From positions 11,620-75,619 of the forward strand of contig CAKPYQ010000004.1 in assembly GCA_934203105.1 (NCBI GenBank): a stretch of 64,000 nt of DNA, in the 5' to 3' direction. The position numbers and the translations under genes were made by a program. Under the pieces are notes generated by a model. The model was given only the letters and a program-made list of their open reading frames with translations, ran no database searches and was not told the DNA's origin. Position 1 is the stretch's first letter, and the number at the start of each line of letters is the position of its first letter. Below are positions 25,201-34,680 of this stretch, one piece after another. This DNA is from an uncultured Alphaproteobacteria bacterium. Lineage in GTDB: Bacteria > Pseudomonadota > Alphaproteobacteria > CAAHEQ01 > UBA3637.

Positions 25201-26985
25201 TTATACATTTTCTTTATTTTTTTCGCGTTCCTGCTTTAAAGATAAAATGTGTGTCCAAAGCTTAGGCGTCGGGTTTGCTTTGAATTCTTGCATTTGCGCT
25301 TTAATTTCTTCGTCTAACAAATTGCCTTCCAAAGCTTTTATTTTAATTTCGAATTCGGCTTTGGCCTCTTCGGGGGACTTGTTCGCGCGCGCCAAAGTTT
25401 CCAATTCTTGGTTTAAGTAAATAAATAAGTTTTTCGAATATTTTTCTTGCAATAACTTTTTAAAATCCGCCGCGTTTATGGTGGGGTTGTCCGTCAATTC
25501 ATTGCTTAAAATTTCCTGTAAACGCAGTACTTTTTTATCCTTGATTTTCAGGTATGACAAGCGTTCCATATAGCGCGCATAAAGCTCGGGAAACAAAATC
25601 AAATAAGTCAATAACATTTTTGCATCGTTTAAATAGGGCGTTAAAGTCGGAATAAGAGCGACTTTTAATGTCGGGGCTGCGTGTTTGCGCGCGCCGTTTT
25701 TGTTTTGATACATCATTTCTTTTGTAAACTTTTTTAATTCCAGTTTAAACTCTTTTTCGTAATAGCCGCGAACAGTTGCGTTTTTAATGTTTTGAAGCAA
25801 TGATTGAATGTCTTTGTCCAATGCTGCAAAGTGTTCCGGTGTTTCAAACTTTTTGCCCACCGTTAAGGTTTGCCATAACAGCCAAGATAAAGGTTTTGCC
25901 GTATTGAGCAGTGCTTCAAATGCTTGTTTTCCTTTGACTTTTGCAAAATCGTCAGGATCCAATCCGTCGGGTAAAAAGACGAATTTTAATGAATAGCCTT
26001 CCTTTAAAATCGGCAATACGCGTTTAGCCGCTCGTTCGGCCGCGCGAATACCGGCACCGTCTCCGTCAAAACAAATCGTGGGTTCGGGCGATGTTTTCCA
26101 TAAAATTTCAATCTGGCCTTCCGTTAACGCGGTGCCCAGCGGTGCAACCGCATTTGTAATGCCGATTTTATGCAAAGCAATAACGTCCATATAGCCTTCG
26201 ACCAACACGGCTTTTCCGGTTTGGCGCATTGTTTCCAGCGCATAAGGCAGAGCATATAAATTTTCCCCTTTATGAAACAACACTGTTTCGGGCGAATTTA
26301 AATATTTGGGTTCGGCTTTGACCATAACGCGACCGCCAAAAGCAATGATATGCTTGCGCTTGTCAGCAATTGAAAACATCACGCGGTTATGAAAATAATC
26401 GTAATTTTCGCGTCCTTTTTCGGTTGCTTTATGAACTAATCCCAAAGCGATTAAATCTTTTTCGGCACAACCTTGTTGCATCAAAGTTTTACGCAACAAA
26501 TTGCCCGCAGGCGCATAGCCCAAACGAAAATGGCGAATATCTTCGTCCGTCAATCCCCGTTTGTGCAGGTAGTTTAAACCTTCTTTCCCTTCGGGCTTAT
26601 AGAGCATTTGTTCAAAAAAAGTACATGCTTTTTCCATCACTTCATACAGCGAATTTTGGTTTGCCAATCGTTGCATTTGTTGCGGAGAAGCTTTTGGAAC
26701 TTCCATGCCGGCCATGTGCGCCAAAGTTTCGACGGCGTCCATAAACGGCATTTTTTCACAGTTGACCAAAAAAGAAATCGCATCCCCGTGCGCTCCACAC
26801 CCGAAACAATGATAAAAGCCTTTTTCTTCGCTGACGGTAAAAGAGGGCGTTTTTTCCTTATGAAAAGGGCATAATCCGGTGTATTCGTGACCGCGGCGTG
26901 TCAGCTTTACTTTTTTACCGACAACCGAAACCAACGATACCCGTAAGCGTAAATCGTCCAAAAAACGCGGCGGAAGAAAAGCCAT
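25201..26985 (-). CDS. dnaG: DNA primase DnaG
   Basis: 594 residues. The CHC2 zinc site uses C39, H42, C60 and C63. The TOPRIM core has VLVEGYMDVIALH (about 260) with the catalytic Glu and CFDGDGAGIRA (about 309) with the DxD-type acidic residues. The less conserved C-terminal part should bind DnaB helicase. It makes RNA primers at the replication fork. It starts 7 bases after yqeY ends and precedes rpoD. Confidence 0.96.
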   Translation of the reverse strand: MAFLPPRFLDDLRLRVSLVSVVGKKVKLTRRGHEYTGLCPFHKEKTPSFTVSEEKGFYHCFGCGAHGDAISFLVNCEKMPFMDAVETLAHMAGMEVPKASPQQMQRLANQNSLYEVMEKACTFFEQMLYKPEGKEGLNYLHKRGLTDEDIRHFRLGYAPAGNLLRKTLMQQGCAEKDLIALGLVHKATEKGRENYDYFHNRVMFSIADKRKHIIAFGGRVMVKAEPKYLNSPETVLFHKGENLYALPYALETMRQTGKAVLVEGYMDVIALHKIGITNAVAPLGTALTEGQIEILWKTSPEPTICFDGDGAGIRAAERAAKRVLPILKEGYSLKFVFLPDGLDPDDFAKVKGKQAFEALLNTAKPLSWLLWQTLTVGKKFETPEHFAALDKDIQSLLQNIKNATVRGYYEKEFKLELKKFTKEMMYQNKNGARKHAAPTLKVALIPTLTPYLNDAKMLLTYLILFPELYARYMERLSYLKIKDKKVLRLQEILSNELTDNPTINAADFKKLLQEKYSKNLFIYLNQELETLARANKSPEEAKAEFEIKIKALEGNLLDEEIKAQMQEFKANPTPKLWTHILSLKQEREKNKENV

Positions 26986-26992
26986 CAGAGCA

Positions 26993-27448
26993 TTATCCCA
27001 ACAAAGATTTGATCAATCCGGAAGCTTTTCCAAAATCCATTTGACCGGCATATTTTGCGCGCAGAGCGCCCATAACTTTGCCCATATCTTTCATGGAAGC
27101 GGCGCCCGTTTCTTTGATAACAGCTTCGATTGCGGCCTTGACAGCGTCATCGTCCATTTGTGCCGGCAAGAAAGAGGATATAATTTCAATTTCCTTTTTT
27201 TCTTTTTCTGCCAAATCAGCACGTCCGCCTTTTTCATACAAATCAACGCTTTCGCGGCGTTGCTTGATCATCGATTGAAACATCGACAAGATTTCATCAT
27301 CGCTGATCCCGTCGGTTTTGCCGGCCGGCCGAGCCGCAATATCTTTGTCTTTTAATGTTGCGCCGATCATACGCAAAGTTGAAACTTTCGCTTCATCTTT
27401 TGCTTTCATTGCGGCAACTAATTCAGCTTTAATTTGTTCTCTTAACAT
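26993..27448 (-). CDS. GatB/YqeY domain protein
   Basis: 151 residues, the complete single-domain family: LREQIKAELVAAMKAKDEAK at the start, KQRRESVDLYEKGGRADLAE in the middle and SMKDMGKVMGALRAKYAGQM near the end. The domain resembles the tRNA-binding tail of GatB, the amidotransferase subunit; free YqeY proteins are often beside dnaG and rpoD and their role is not settled. It heads this minus-strand cluster. Confidence 0.94.
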   Translation of the reverse strand: MLREQIKAELVAAMKAKDEAKVSTLRMIGATLKDKDIAARPAGKTDGISDDEILSMFQSMIKQRRESVDLYEKGGRADLAEKEKKEIEIISSFLPAQMDDDAVKAAIEAVIKETGAASMKDMGKVMGALRAKYAGQMDFGKASGLIKSLLG

Positions 27449-27656
27449 TTTATAATCTCCTGAATATTTAAATAAATAAGTACTGTTTTTTATTTTTCAA
27501 GTCAAAAACGGATAAAATTATAATGTCACAGTTTAGCATATCTTTCAAGTGCAAAAATCATAAAGAGGTATATTTTTTTTAAAAAAAGCTTTTACAGGGG
27601 TGTTTTGGTGCTTATTTGTTTTTTGAAAACTTTTTTTAAAAAAAACGGGGGCATAA

Positions 27657-28979
27657 ATGCACAAAAAATCTTTATTATTTAAAACAGTTTCTTTTGCGGC
27701 TTTGGGACTTGGCTTGTTTGCCGTCAGCGCGTTTTGTGAAACGGCGCCCTTAAAAGCCGATGCCGGTTTTAAATCGGCCGTTGTTTCAACGGGGTCTGAT
27801 ATGGGACGCAAAGAAAAAATGACGCTTGTCTCGCCGGGACAAAAAAGCGTTCACCGTCGTTTACAAAAACAATCCGACGTTCAAAAGCAAACAACGCCGG
27901 AAAGCTTTGATAAACTCTATTCGGACTTTAAAAAATCGTTAAATGACGCGATCGGATTATCTTATACTTTCGATGTGTCTGTTTTGGGGCAACGCGGCGC
28001 GCCAAACGGCAAAGGAACAGCTTGGCAAACGCAATATTACGGTTCCGCAAACTGGGATATGTATTCATCACGGTTTGGGTCGGGATCTTTACAAGCAGCC
28101 TATACCTATGTTCATTATTGGGGCAAAAGCGCAGAGCGAATCGGAAATAATATCGGCGTTGTCAATGATATCAATGATTACAGCTCTAACGCCTATTACT
28201 TTGATCAATTAAGCTATACACATCAATTTGACGGGGTGATGAAACCGTTGTCCGTTACAATCGGTCAATTTCCGATGTACACATTCGACGGATCAGAATA
28301 TGACGCAAACCAACAAATCAACTTTATCAATTACGCGTTGTCGCAAAACGGATCATCCAGCTATCCCAGCGCCGGCTTGGGCGGCTTTATCACTTTGACG
28401 CCGAATGATCAGTTCAGCTTTACTGTCGGTATGCAGGATGCCAACAACATATCAGGATCGAAAATCCAAACGTCGACGCTTCATCGCAAACAATTTACCA
28501 GCTTTGCATCTGTCAGCTATACGCCGACAATTAAAGGCTTGGGAGCGGGGCAATATTCTGTGATGATTTATAATCAACCGTGGACGATCGAGCAACCGGA
28601 TACCAGCAACGGGTGGTCGTTTAACTTGTCGCAAGATTTGAATGATAAGTTGACGGTTTTCGGCCGAATTAACGGATCGACGGGCAATGTTGAAACAATC
28701 AAACAATCGTATGTTTTGGGTGGCGTTGTCAATAACCCGTTTGAACGTAACGCTTTGGATCAAATCGGTTTTGCGGCGGCCGTCAACAAAATCAATAAAG
28801 AAGTCGCCGGCGGGAACCCCCGATCGGTTGAAACGGTTTTGGAAGGTTATTTGTCTGTTGGAGTATCGAATTATTTAATTTTAACGCCGGACGTTCAATT
28901 TTATATCAATCCGGCGTCCGATAAGGATAACAGCCATACCGCAACAGTTGTCAGTATGCGCGCAACATTGATGTTCTGA
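27657..28979 (+). CDS. OprB-like carbohydrate porin
   Basis: 440 residues. The signal peptide (KSLLFKTVSFAALGLGLFAV, then SAFCE) leads to a short linker and a beta-barrel rich in alternating aromatic and polar residues. Segments such as AAYTYVHYWG, SVTIGQFPMYTFDG and the gap RNALDQIGFAAAVNK are typical of OprB/porin-family barrels, and the protein ends in a phenylalanine (SMRATLMF), the outer-membrane assembly signal. It probably admits sugars or other small solutes. It is divergent from yqeY by 208 bases, which hold no gene. Confidence 0.82.
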   Translation: MHKKSLLFKTVSFAALGLGLFAVSAFCETAPLKADAGFKSAVVSTGSDMGRKEKMTLVSPGQKSVHRRLQKQSDVQKQTTPESFDKLYSDFKKSLNDAIGLSYTFDVSVLGQRGAPNGKGTAWQTQYYGSANWDMYSSRFGSGSLQAAYTYVHYWGKSAERIGNNIGVVNDINDYSSNAYYFDQLSYTHQFDGVMKPLSVTIGQFPMYTFDGSEYDANQQINFINYALSQNGSSSYPSAGLGGFITLTPNDQFSFTVGMQDANNISGSKIQTSTLHRKQFTSFASVSYTPTIKGLGAGQYSVMIYNQPWTIEQPDTSNGWSFNLSQDLNDKLTVFGRINGSTGNVETIKQSYVLGGVVNNPFERNALDQIGFAAAVNKINKEVAGGNPRSVETVLEGYLSVGVSNYLILTPDVQFYINPASDKDNSHTATVVSMRATLMF

Positions 28980-29004
28980 TCGCCTTATCAGAGCTGTCAG
29001 TAAA

Positions 29005-29041
29005 AAACGCCCGTTTTTTTAAGTTTAACTTGCGGGCGTTT
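29005..29041. terminator. Terminator between porin and prepilin-like gene
   Basis: AAACGCCCG (29005-29013) and CGGGCGTTT (29033-29041) form a 9-base stem. The loop contains a T-run, and T-rich sequence follows on both strands. It serves the convergent ends of the porin and the giant minus-strand gene. Confidence 0.7.
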
Positions 29042-29046
29042 CGTTT

Positions 29047-31365
29047 TTATTGGCACATCAGGTAAGCATTCGCCATTTGTCCCAATGAATGATAGTAGCC
29101 ACATCCTGGTAGGAGCATCGAGCCCCCGCTGAATATGTTTCCCGAGCGTTGGGCACAGATGGAGTTGATTGTCTTTGACTGGCACATGTCGTCAACGGGG
29201 TCGGCAGCAGCATACGCGCTGGATATGAAAATTTGCGATAAAAATTCAAGCATTTGAATGGATGCGCTTTGGCTGCAAATCGTCGGAATCTTGACCGTTG
29301 ATTTGCCTATGGCGGCACAGAAATTGGCTGAATTATCTACAAAATAATTGACATAAAAGTTTGAAATTTTACTGATGTAATATCCTTCGATTATATCATA
29401 TTCGGCGCTGGCGCAATATCTGTCGCTTTCATGGATGCTGGGTTGATAACAGAATAACTTTTCACCGCAATCGTCATTTGTCGAGCATGTGGTTTGACTG
29501 CACTTTGATCCATTCCATGTCGGATTATCGGACGGACACGAAGAACAATAATCGCCGACGGTACATGCGACACATTTGTTGTTTTCTAATATATAACCGG
29601 CATTACAGCTGATTGTTGTGCCGTCACAGGTTGCATTCGCCGGACAAACAAATTGGCATGCTGTTCCGTCCCAAACTGAATCGATGTCCTCGCACGTCGG
29701 GCAAGTTTGTCCTACTGTACAGGCTGTACAGCTTGAAGCGCCTTGCACGGAGGTGTATGTGCCAACCGGACAGGGCGTGCATGCGGTGATTTTTCCGCCG
29801 GCGCTGTAAGTATTTTCCGGACACGCGAAGCATGCCGATTGTCCCGTTGACGGATTGTATGTGCCGGCCGGACAGTCGGAGCATGTTGCATCACCGGCAT
29901 TGCTGAAAGTACCCGCCGGACATTGAGAACAAGCCGTTGCACCGGTGCCGGCGCCGATCGTTCCTGCCGGGCATATCGTACAACTTACCGCACCCGTTTG
30001 GTTGTTATAATAACCGTTTGCGCATAATTCGCAACCGTTTGTCATTGATGCACTTCTGTATGAGCCGATCGGACAGGCGGTGCAGGAAGTCGCTCCGCTT
30101 GATGCACTCCAATGACCGGCGGGGCAACTTTCGCAGCCCGTTGATCCGCTCGACGCATTAAATGTGCCGACAGGACAAGCTTTGCACGATCTTTGACCTT
30201 CGATGTCTGTATATTGGCCGGCGGGGCAGGCTACACATTCCAACCCGTCATTATAATAACCGGCGTTACAAATTTCTGTGCTGGGGGGTAAACACGCGGT
30301 TTTAGAGCTGTTTAATAAATAGCCGTCATCGCAAGTAAAATTCGATCCGTCACAGGTTGCATTTGCGGGGCAAGCGTTGCACGCAGAGCCGTTCCAAAAT
30401 TGCGTTGACTTGTCACAACAAGAGGTAATGCCGTTTGATGCAGTGTGTTTTTGATAGCCCGTTTTGCAAACAACAGATCCACCGTCACAGGTTGCATTAG
30501 CAGGGCATTCCGTGCATTGGCTGTCTGCCCAATATTCGGAAGCAGAACAGCATGTGTTTCCGGCGTGCAAAGCTGATCCGTTTAAACAACCGACGATTTT
30601 TTCGCCTTGGCAGATAACGCCACTGGGGCAGTCATAGCATCCGTCTTGCTCAACAAAGTATTGGTTGGACGAGCAACATTCGACATAAGCCGAACCGGGC
30701 GTTTCATCTTCACCGATGACGTGCGGATTGCCCGACGGACAATAAAAGCATGTATCATTGATTCGGTCGTATGCATTCGGATAATGACAGCAATCAGCCC
30801 CTTGACACCCGTCGGACGGTAAGTCGGGGACGCTGGGGATTGTTGTATTATCGCCTGAACCCGTGCCGGCGTAATAATTATATCCGTCGAATTTTTGCGT
30901 GCTTGCTTTGATCACAAAGGATACATCAGCCATTTGATCCGAACAAGTCGTTTGACCGACAGAGCCGACATAAACTTCATCGATGCTTTTTGTTTGGGCA
31001 ACAGCATCAATTAAAGCGTCGCACAGTTCTGCATTTGTATTTTTAAAAGTTAAGATAATTGCGGATTTTCCTTTTGAGGTTTGGCCAAGCTCTCTGACCC
31101 ATGTGCGACCGGTTGTGTTTTTAAATGATAAGTTGATGGTTTTGCCGTCGCTTTTTGTCGGGATATAGCGCCAAGAGGATATTAAACCGGCTTGGGTTAA
31201 CGCTTCGTCGATAATGGCGGTCGTTTGATACGATTCTTTTGCGCTTCTTAATCCGACCAACGCGCCGATTGTCAGCATGCCGATAACGGCCAATACTGCC
31301 AACATTTCAATCATCGAACGCCCCGTATAGCGCCTCCGTATTTTGTAAAAACAATTTTTTTGCAT
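29047..31365 (-). CDS. Giant prepilin-like protein with cysteine-rich ephrin-receptor-like repeats
   Basis: 772 residues. A type III/IV-like prepilin leader is clear: basic start (YKIRRRYTG), predicted peptidase cut G15-R16, then RSMIEMLAVLAVIGMLTIGA with Glu at +5 and a long hydrophobic helix. After a pilin-like globular part (~to residue 170) the rest is cysteine-rich. It contains C-x-A-C-P-x-G-T/Q-Y/F units (about 365-545, e.g. CPAGTYNPSTGQSAC) like GCC2/ephrin-receptor domains, flanked by CPANATCDG modules. It could be a large surface pseudopilin or adhesin. The eukaryote-like repeats in a bacterial pilin are unusual. A second such gene lies at 62304. Confidence 0.82.
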   Translation of the reverse strand: MQKNCFYKIRRRYTGRSMIEMLAVLAVIGMLTIGALVGLRSAKESYQTTAIIDEALTQAGLISSWRYIPTKSDGKTINLSFKNTTGRTWVRELGQTSKGKSAIILTFKNTNAELCDALIDAVAQTKSIDEVYVGSVGQTTCSDQMADVSFVIKASTQKFDGYNYYAGTGSGDNTTIPSVPDLPSDGCQGADCCHYPNAYDRINDTCFYCPSGNPHVIGEDETPGSAYVECCSSNQYFVEQDGCYDCPSGVICQGEKIVGCLNGSALHAGNTCCSASEYWADSQCTECPANATCDGGSVVCKTGYQKHTASNGITSCCDKSTQFWNGSACNACPANATCDGSNFTCDDGYLLNSSKTACLPPSTEICNAGYYNDGLECVACPAGQYTDIEGQRSCKACPVGTFNASSGSTGCESCPAGHWSASSGATSCTACPIGSYRSASMTNGCELCANGYYNNQTGAVSCTICPAGTIGAGTGATACSQCPAGTFSNAGDATCSDCPAGTYNPSTGQSACFACPENTYSAGGKITACTPCPVGTYTSVQGASSCTACTVGQTCPTCEDIDSVWDGTACQFVCPANATCDGTTISCNAGYILENNKCVACTVGDYCSSCPSDNPTWNGSKCSQTTCSTNDDCGEKLFCYQPSIHESDRYCASAEYDIIEGYYISKISNFYVNYFVDNSANFCAAIGKSTVKIPTICSQSASIQMLEFLSQIFISSAYAAADPVDDMCQSKTINSICAQRSGNIFSGGSMLLPGCGYYHSLGQMANAYLMCQ

Positions 31366-31401
31366 TATCTGCCCAACCTTTTTTTGTTATTTGCTGCGTT
31401 A

Positions 31402-31431
31402 ATTTTAAACGAAACAAGCTTTTATTGTCAA
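31402..31431 (-). promoter_or_regulatory. Promoter for the prepilin-like gene
   Basis: On the minus strand TTGACA (31431-31426), 18 bases, TAAAAT (31407-31402), 36 bases before the start codon at 31365. It is divergent from the murJ promoter. Confidence 0.65.
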
Positions 31432-31458
31432 GAATGTTTTTTTATTTGATAAATATTC

Positions 31459-31487
31459 TTGTCAAATTATTTAAAATCATATATAAC
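31459..31487 (+). promoter_or_regulatory. murJ promoter giving a nearly leaderless mRNA
   Basis: TTGTCA (31459-31464), 17 bases, TATAAC (31482-31487). A start seven bases after the -10 falls at about 31494, one base before the ATG of murJ at 31495. No ribosome site is visible before that ATG (AACAAAGCTT). Confidence 0.6.
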
Positions 31488-31494
31488 AAAGCTT

Positions 31495-33087
31495 ATGTCA
31501 TTATTAAAGTCCATAGCCACCGTCGGTGGATTTACATTGCTCAGCCGGCTTGTCGGCTTTGGGCGCGATGTGTTGATCGCTGCTTTTTTGGGGGCGACGA
31601 TGTATGCGGACGCTTTTTTTGTGGCTTTGCGATTCCCAAATTTGTTTCGCAGTCTGTTTGCCGAAGGCACTTTGAATGTTTCCTTTGTGCCTTTGTTTAC
31701 GGAAAACTTAAAGAAAAAAGGCGCGCTTTCGGCGCAAAAGTTCGCCGGTGAAGCGTTCAGCTTTTTATTTTATATTCTGCTTATTTTTGTTGTGCTGATC
31801 GAATTGATGATGCCCTTTGCGACGTTTGTTTTGGCCCCCGGGTTTGATCAAATTGCCGGTAAAATCGAAATCACGACTTATTTATCCCGAATTACTTTTC
31901 CGTTTTTATTATTTGTTTCGTTGGTGTCTTTGTTGGCGGGGATTTTAAATTCGGTCGGACGGTTTGCCGCTGCGGCTTTTACACCGTGCATTTTAAATTT
32001 GGTAATGATCGCGGCTTTGGTATTCGTGTCGCCGTTTTTTGATAATCCGGCCATAGCCATTTCTTGGGGCGTGTTTGCGGCCGGCATTATCGAATTGATC
32101 TTTATTTATATTTGTGTCGTGCGCGCCGGATTTAAAGTGCGATTGTTTTCTCCTTTTTGTGTATTTTGGAATATATCAAAAGAGCTGAAAACATTATTTA
32201 AGCGTATGTTGCCCGGTGTTTTCGGATCGGGTGTTTATCAAATCAATTTATTTTTGGATACTTTCTTTGTGTCGTTCGTTGGCGCCGGCGCGATGAGTTG
32301 GTTAAATTACGCTCATCATTTGTTTCAACTGCCGATCGGGATTATCGGTGTTGCAATCGGGACGGTATTATTGCCGGTGTTGTCACGCTATATTGCCGAA
32401 GGCAAAATCAAACAAGCCGTTTATGATTTAAATCGCGGGTTGGAAGTTTCTTTGGCAATGTCTGTTTCTTCGATGATCGGATTGATGATTTTATCAACCC
32501 CGATTGTCAGCGTTTTATTTGAACGTGGCGCATTTACTTTTGCGTCAACTTTGCCCACGGCATTTGCTTTGCAAGCGTTTGCGATCGGTTTGCCGGCCTA
32601 TATGTTGACAAAGGCTTTGGCGCCGTTCTTTTATGCCCGAGGAGATACAAAAACGCCGGTGCGGATTGCGGTTTTCGGTGTCATCGTTAATGCCGGTTTA
32701 TGTTTATCTTTGATGCAATTTTGGGGGCATGTCGGTATTGCATTAGCAACCGGTATCACGGTTTGGGTCAATGCGGCGCAATATATTTATTTATTGAAAA
32801 AACAAGGCGAATTTTATTTGGACGATTTATTTAAATATCGTATTGTTCGTATTTTGGCTTCATCGCTTGTGATGGGCGTGTTTTTGTTTACCGGCGATTT
32901 CGCTTTTACTGTAATGTTGGGCGATTGGGTGCATTTACGGGGTTTCATTCCTTTGATTTTGCTCCTATTATTAATAGGGTGCAGTGCTGCGGTTTATTTT
33001 GCAACGCTGATTTTAACGCATGGGATTTTATGGCAAGATGTTAAAGAGTTTGTCTTGTCAATCAAAAAAAGAGGAAAGCATCAATGA
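31495..33087 (+). CDS. murJ: Lipid II flippase MurJ
   Basis: 530 residues from ATG 31495; a longer in-frame TTG at 31459 lies in the -35 element and is unlikely. About 14 membrane spans. The MATE-like MurJ start SIATVGGFTLLSRLVGFGRD and the conserved AFFVALRFPNLFRSLFAEGT (about 40-59) identify it. MurJ moves lipid II to the periplasm for peptidoglycan synthesis. It overlaps the next gene by four bases (ATGA). The upstream region suggests a leaderless transcript. Confidence 0.96.
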   Translation: MSLLKSIATVGGFTLLSRLVGFGRDVLIAAFLGATMYADAFFVALRFPNLFRSLFAEGTLNVSFVPLFTENLKKKGALSAQKFAGEAFSFLFYILLIFVVLIELMMPFATFVLAPGFDQIAGKIEITTYLSRITFPFLLFVSLVSLLAGILNSVGRFAAAAFTPCILNLVMIAALVFVSPFFDNPAIAISWGVFAAGIIELIFIYICVVRAGFKVRLFSPFCVFWNISKELKTLFKRMLPGVFGSGVYQINLFLDTFFVSFVGAGAMSWLNYAHHLFQLPIGIIGVAIGTVLLPVLSRYIAEGKIKQAVYDLNRGLEVSLAMSVSSMIGLMILSTPIVSVLFERGAFTFASTLPTAFALQAFAIGLPAYMLTKALAPFFYARGDTKTPVRIAVFGVIVNAGLCLSLMQFWGHVGIALATGITVWVNAAQYIYLLKKQGEFYLDDLFKYRIVRILASSLVMGVFLFTGDFAFTVMLGDWVHLRGFIPLILLLLLIGCSAAVYFATLILTHGILWQDVKEFVLSIKKRGKHQ

Positions 33088-33959
33088 AAAAAGGAATTGT
33101 TATTTTAGTTTTGGTTTTGTTGTTGGGAATTGGCGGCATTGTTGCAATTTATTATTTTGCGGACGATACGCACAATTTGGAAACATCTTTATCGGAGCCG
33201 GCCGTAACGCCCGAAATAAAAGCGTATCAAAAATTGGCGTCCTTGCCGATTAAATGGACCGATGTTCAAACAACGGCCGAGTTAAAAGAGTTGTTTAAAG
33301 AGGCGCGATATGACAAAATGCCGCGGATTTTTGTGCGTCGTTTTCCTGATGATTTTGCTTTGCAAGGCAATGAAGGCCTGCTTGCGACAGTGTTACTGCC
33401 GCACTTGTTGCGTCAAAATCAGCTGTTGCAGGCTGAACGAGCCGCTTTTTTGTCGTTGGCGGATAAGGTTAATAAGGGTATAGCTTTTACGCCGGCCGAG
33501 GATGCTTTTTGGAATGATTTGGTTTTAAAGTACGAAGTTTTAAATCCCGATAAAATCGGTCAAAAAGAAGTTTTGTTTCGTCGAATTGATCGGTTGTCTC
33601 CCTCTCTTGCGATTGCGCAGAGCTTGGAAGCAACCAATATGGGCAAAGAAGATTTAGATGCGCCGTTTGATGTGCGTCGTTGGAATGATCAAAAGCAATA
33701 TGATTTTGTTCGTTATCCGGATTTATCGGCGGCTGTTGCAGATTATGCGTTAGAGCTCAATCGCGGCTATTCTTATTTGAAATTTCATATGTTGCGTTCG
33801 TATCAAAGTCGTTCAAAACGGCCTTTGCGCGGACGTGTGTTTGCCCGTGGATTGGGCTATTATAAAATCGAAGATCCGGCGTATGTGCAAAAATTGCTTG
33901 GGATATTCGATTGGTTTCAATTTGCTGCAATCGATGAAGCAGCGTTTGTAAAGGAGTAA
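33084..33959 (+). CDS. Bax-like glucosaminidase-family protein, active site altered
   Basis: 291 residues with an N-terminal membrane segment (VILVLVLLLGIGGIVAIYYF), so it faces the periplasm. The body resembles Bax/FlgJ-type glucosaminidase domains: PRIFVRRFPDDFALQGNEGL, LATVLLPHLLRQNQLLQAER, SPSLAIAQSLEATNMG (about 169-184; E182 may match the catalytic Glu) and a C-terminal FVRYPDLSAAVADYALELN. The usual ESGWGTS signature is lost, so the enzyme may be weak or structural. It starts in an ATGA overlap with murJ, suggesting a linked role in cell-wall growth. Confidence 0.65.
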   Translation: MKKGIVILVLVLLLGIGGIVAIYYFADDTHNLETSLSEPAVTPEIKAYQKLASLPIKWTDVQTTAELKELFKEARYDKMPRIFVRRFPDDFALQGNEGLLATVLLPHLLRQNQLLQAERAAFLSLADKVNKGIAFTPAEDAFWNDLVLKYEVLNPDKIGQKEVLFRRIDRLSPSLAIAQSLEATNMGKEDLDAPFDVRRWNDQKQYDFVRYPDLSAAVADYALELNRGYSYLKFHMLRSYQSRSKRPLRGRVFARGLGYYKIEDPAYVQKLLGIFDWFQFAAIDEAAFVKE

Positions 33960-33962
33960 AAA

Positions 33963-34441
33963 ATGTACGAAAGCGGATTATCAACACCGGCAAGAATTAT
34001 ATTTTTAATTATGGCTGTGTTATTGGGGATTGTTTTTATTATGACCAGCGGGTGCCGTTCGGCCAATGCGTCTGATTTAAATTCAAAAGTCGTGATTGAA
34101 ACTGTATCGGGAACACCGCACGCTTTTTTTTAGAATGGGCTGATACGCCGGAAAAATCGCGTATTGGTCTGTCGGGACGCCGTTTTATGCCGGATAATGC
34201 CGGAATGATTTTTGTTCCGGCAACGGCTGTTGATATGCATATGTGGATGAAAGATACATTGATTCCTTTGGATATGTTGTTTTTTGACAACCAAGGGCAG
34301 GTTGTTTTTATTCACAAAAATGCGCGGCCGAATGATTTAACGCCGATTTCGTCGGGGCAAGTTGTGCGTGGCGTGATTGAATTAAAGGGTGGCACTTGCG
34401 ATCGTTTGCAGATTGGAGTGGGCAGCCGAATAAAGTTTTAA
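33963..34441 (+). pseudogene. DUF192 lipoprotein-like gene split by a frameshift in a poly-T run
   Basis: The first frame (33963-34134) has a membrane/lipobox-like start (IMAVLLGIVFIMTSGC) and stops at TAG after an eight-T run (34124-34131). The next frame carries the DUF192 body: LEWADTPEKSRIGLSGRRFM, AGMIFVP, DMHMWMKDTLIPLDMLFF, and a C-terminal GGTCDRLQIGVGSRI ending at 34441. One extra T would join the two parts perfectly. It may be a sequencing error, a fixed mutation or a slippage site. DUF192 proteins are small exported proteins of unknown function. Confidence 0.8.
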
Positions 34442-34473
34442 TGATGGTTTGATTTAAAAAAGATAAAAAGTGC

Positions 34474-34502
34474 TTGACAAGCGCATAAAAAGCGGATATA
34501 AG
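34474..34502 (+). promoter_or_regulatory. tRNA-Pro promoter
   Basis: TTGACA (34474-34479), exactly 17 bases, TATAAG (34497-34502), leaving a leader of about 60 bases before the tRNA. Confidence 0.8.
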
Positions 34503-34567
34503 ATTTGAGCGTTCGGGATTTTGTATTGCTTTTGATGCATTATAAAGCGGTAGAGGATCGGAAGAAA

Positions 34568-34644
34568 CGGGGCGTAGCTCAGCCTGGTAGAGTACTTGGT
34601 TTGGGACCAAGGTGTCGCATGTTCGAATCATGTCGCCCCGACCA
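34568..34644 (+). tRNA. tRNA-Pro (anticodon UGG)
   Basis: The cloverleaf folds fully: acceptor CGGGGCG/CGCCCCG, D-stem GCTC/GAGT, anticodon stem CTTGG/CCAAG with loop TTTGGGA (anticodon 34602-34604), and a T-arm with loop TTCGAAT. The CCA end is encoded (34642-34644). Purine-rich signs and stem pairing leave little doubt. It lies at the left edge of the AT-rich accessory region and is a usual integration site. Confidence 0.95.
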
Positions 34645-34650
34645 ATATCA

Positions 34651-34680
34651 AAAAGCGAAAGGATATACTTTCGCTTTTTT
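34651..34680 (+). terminator. Terminator after tRNA-Pro
   Basis: AAAAGCGAAAG (34651-34661) pairs with CTTTCGCTTTT (34668-34678), six-base loop, then more Ts. Confidence 0.9.
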
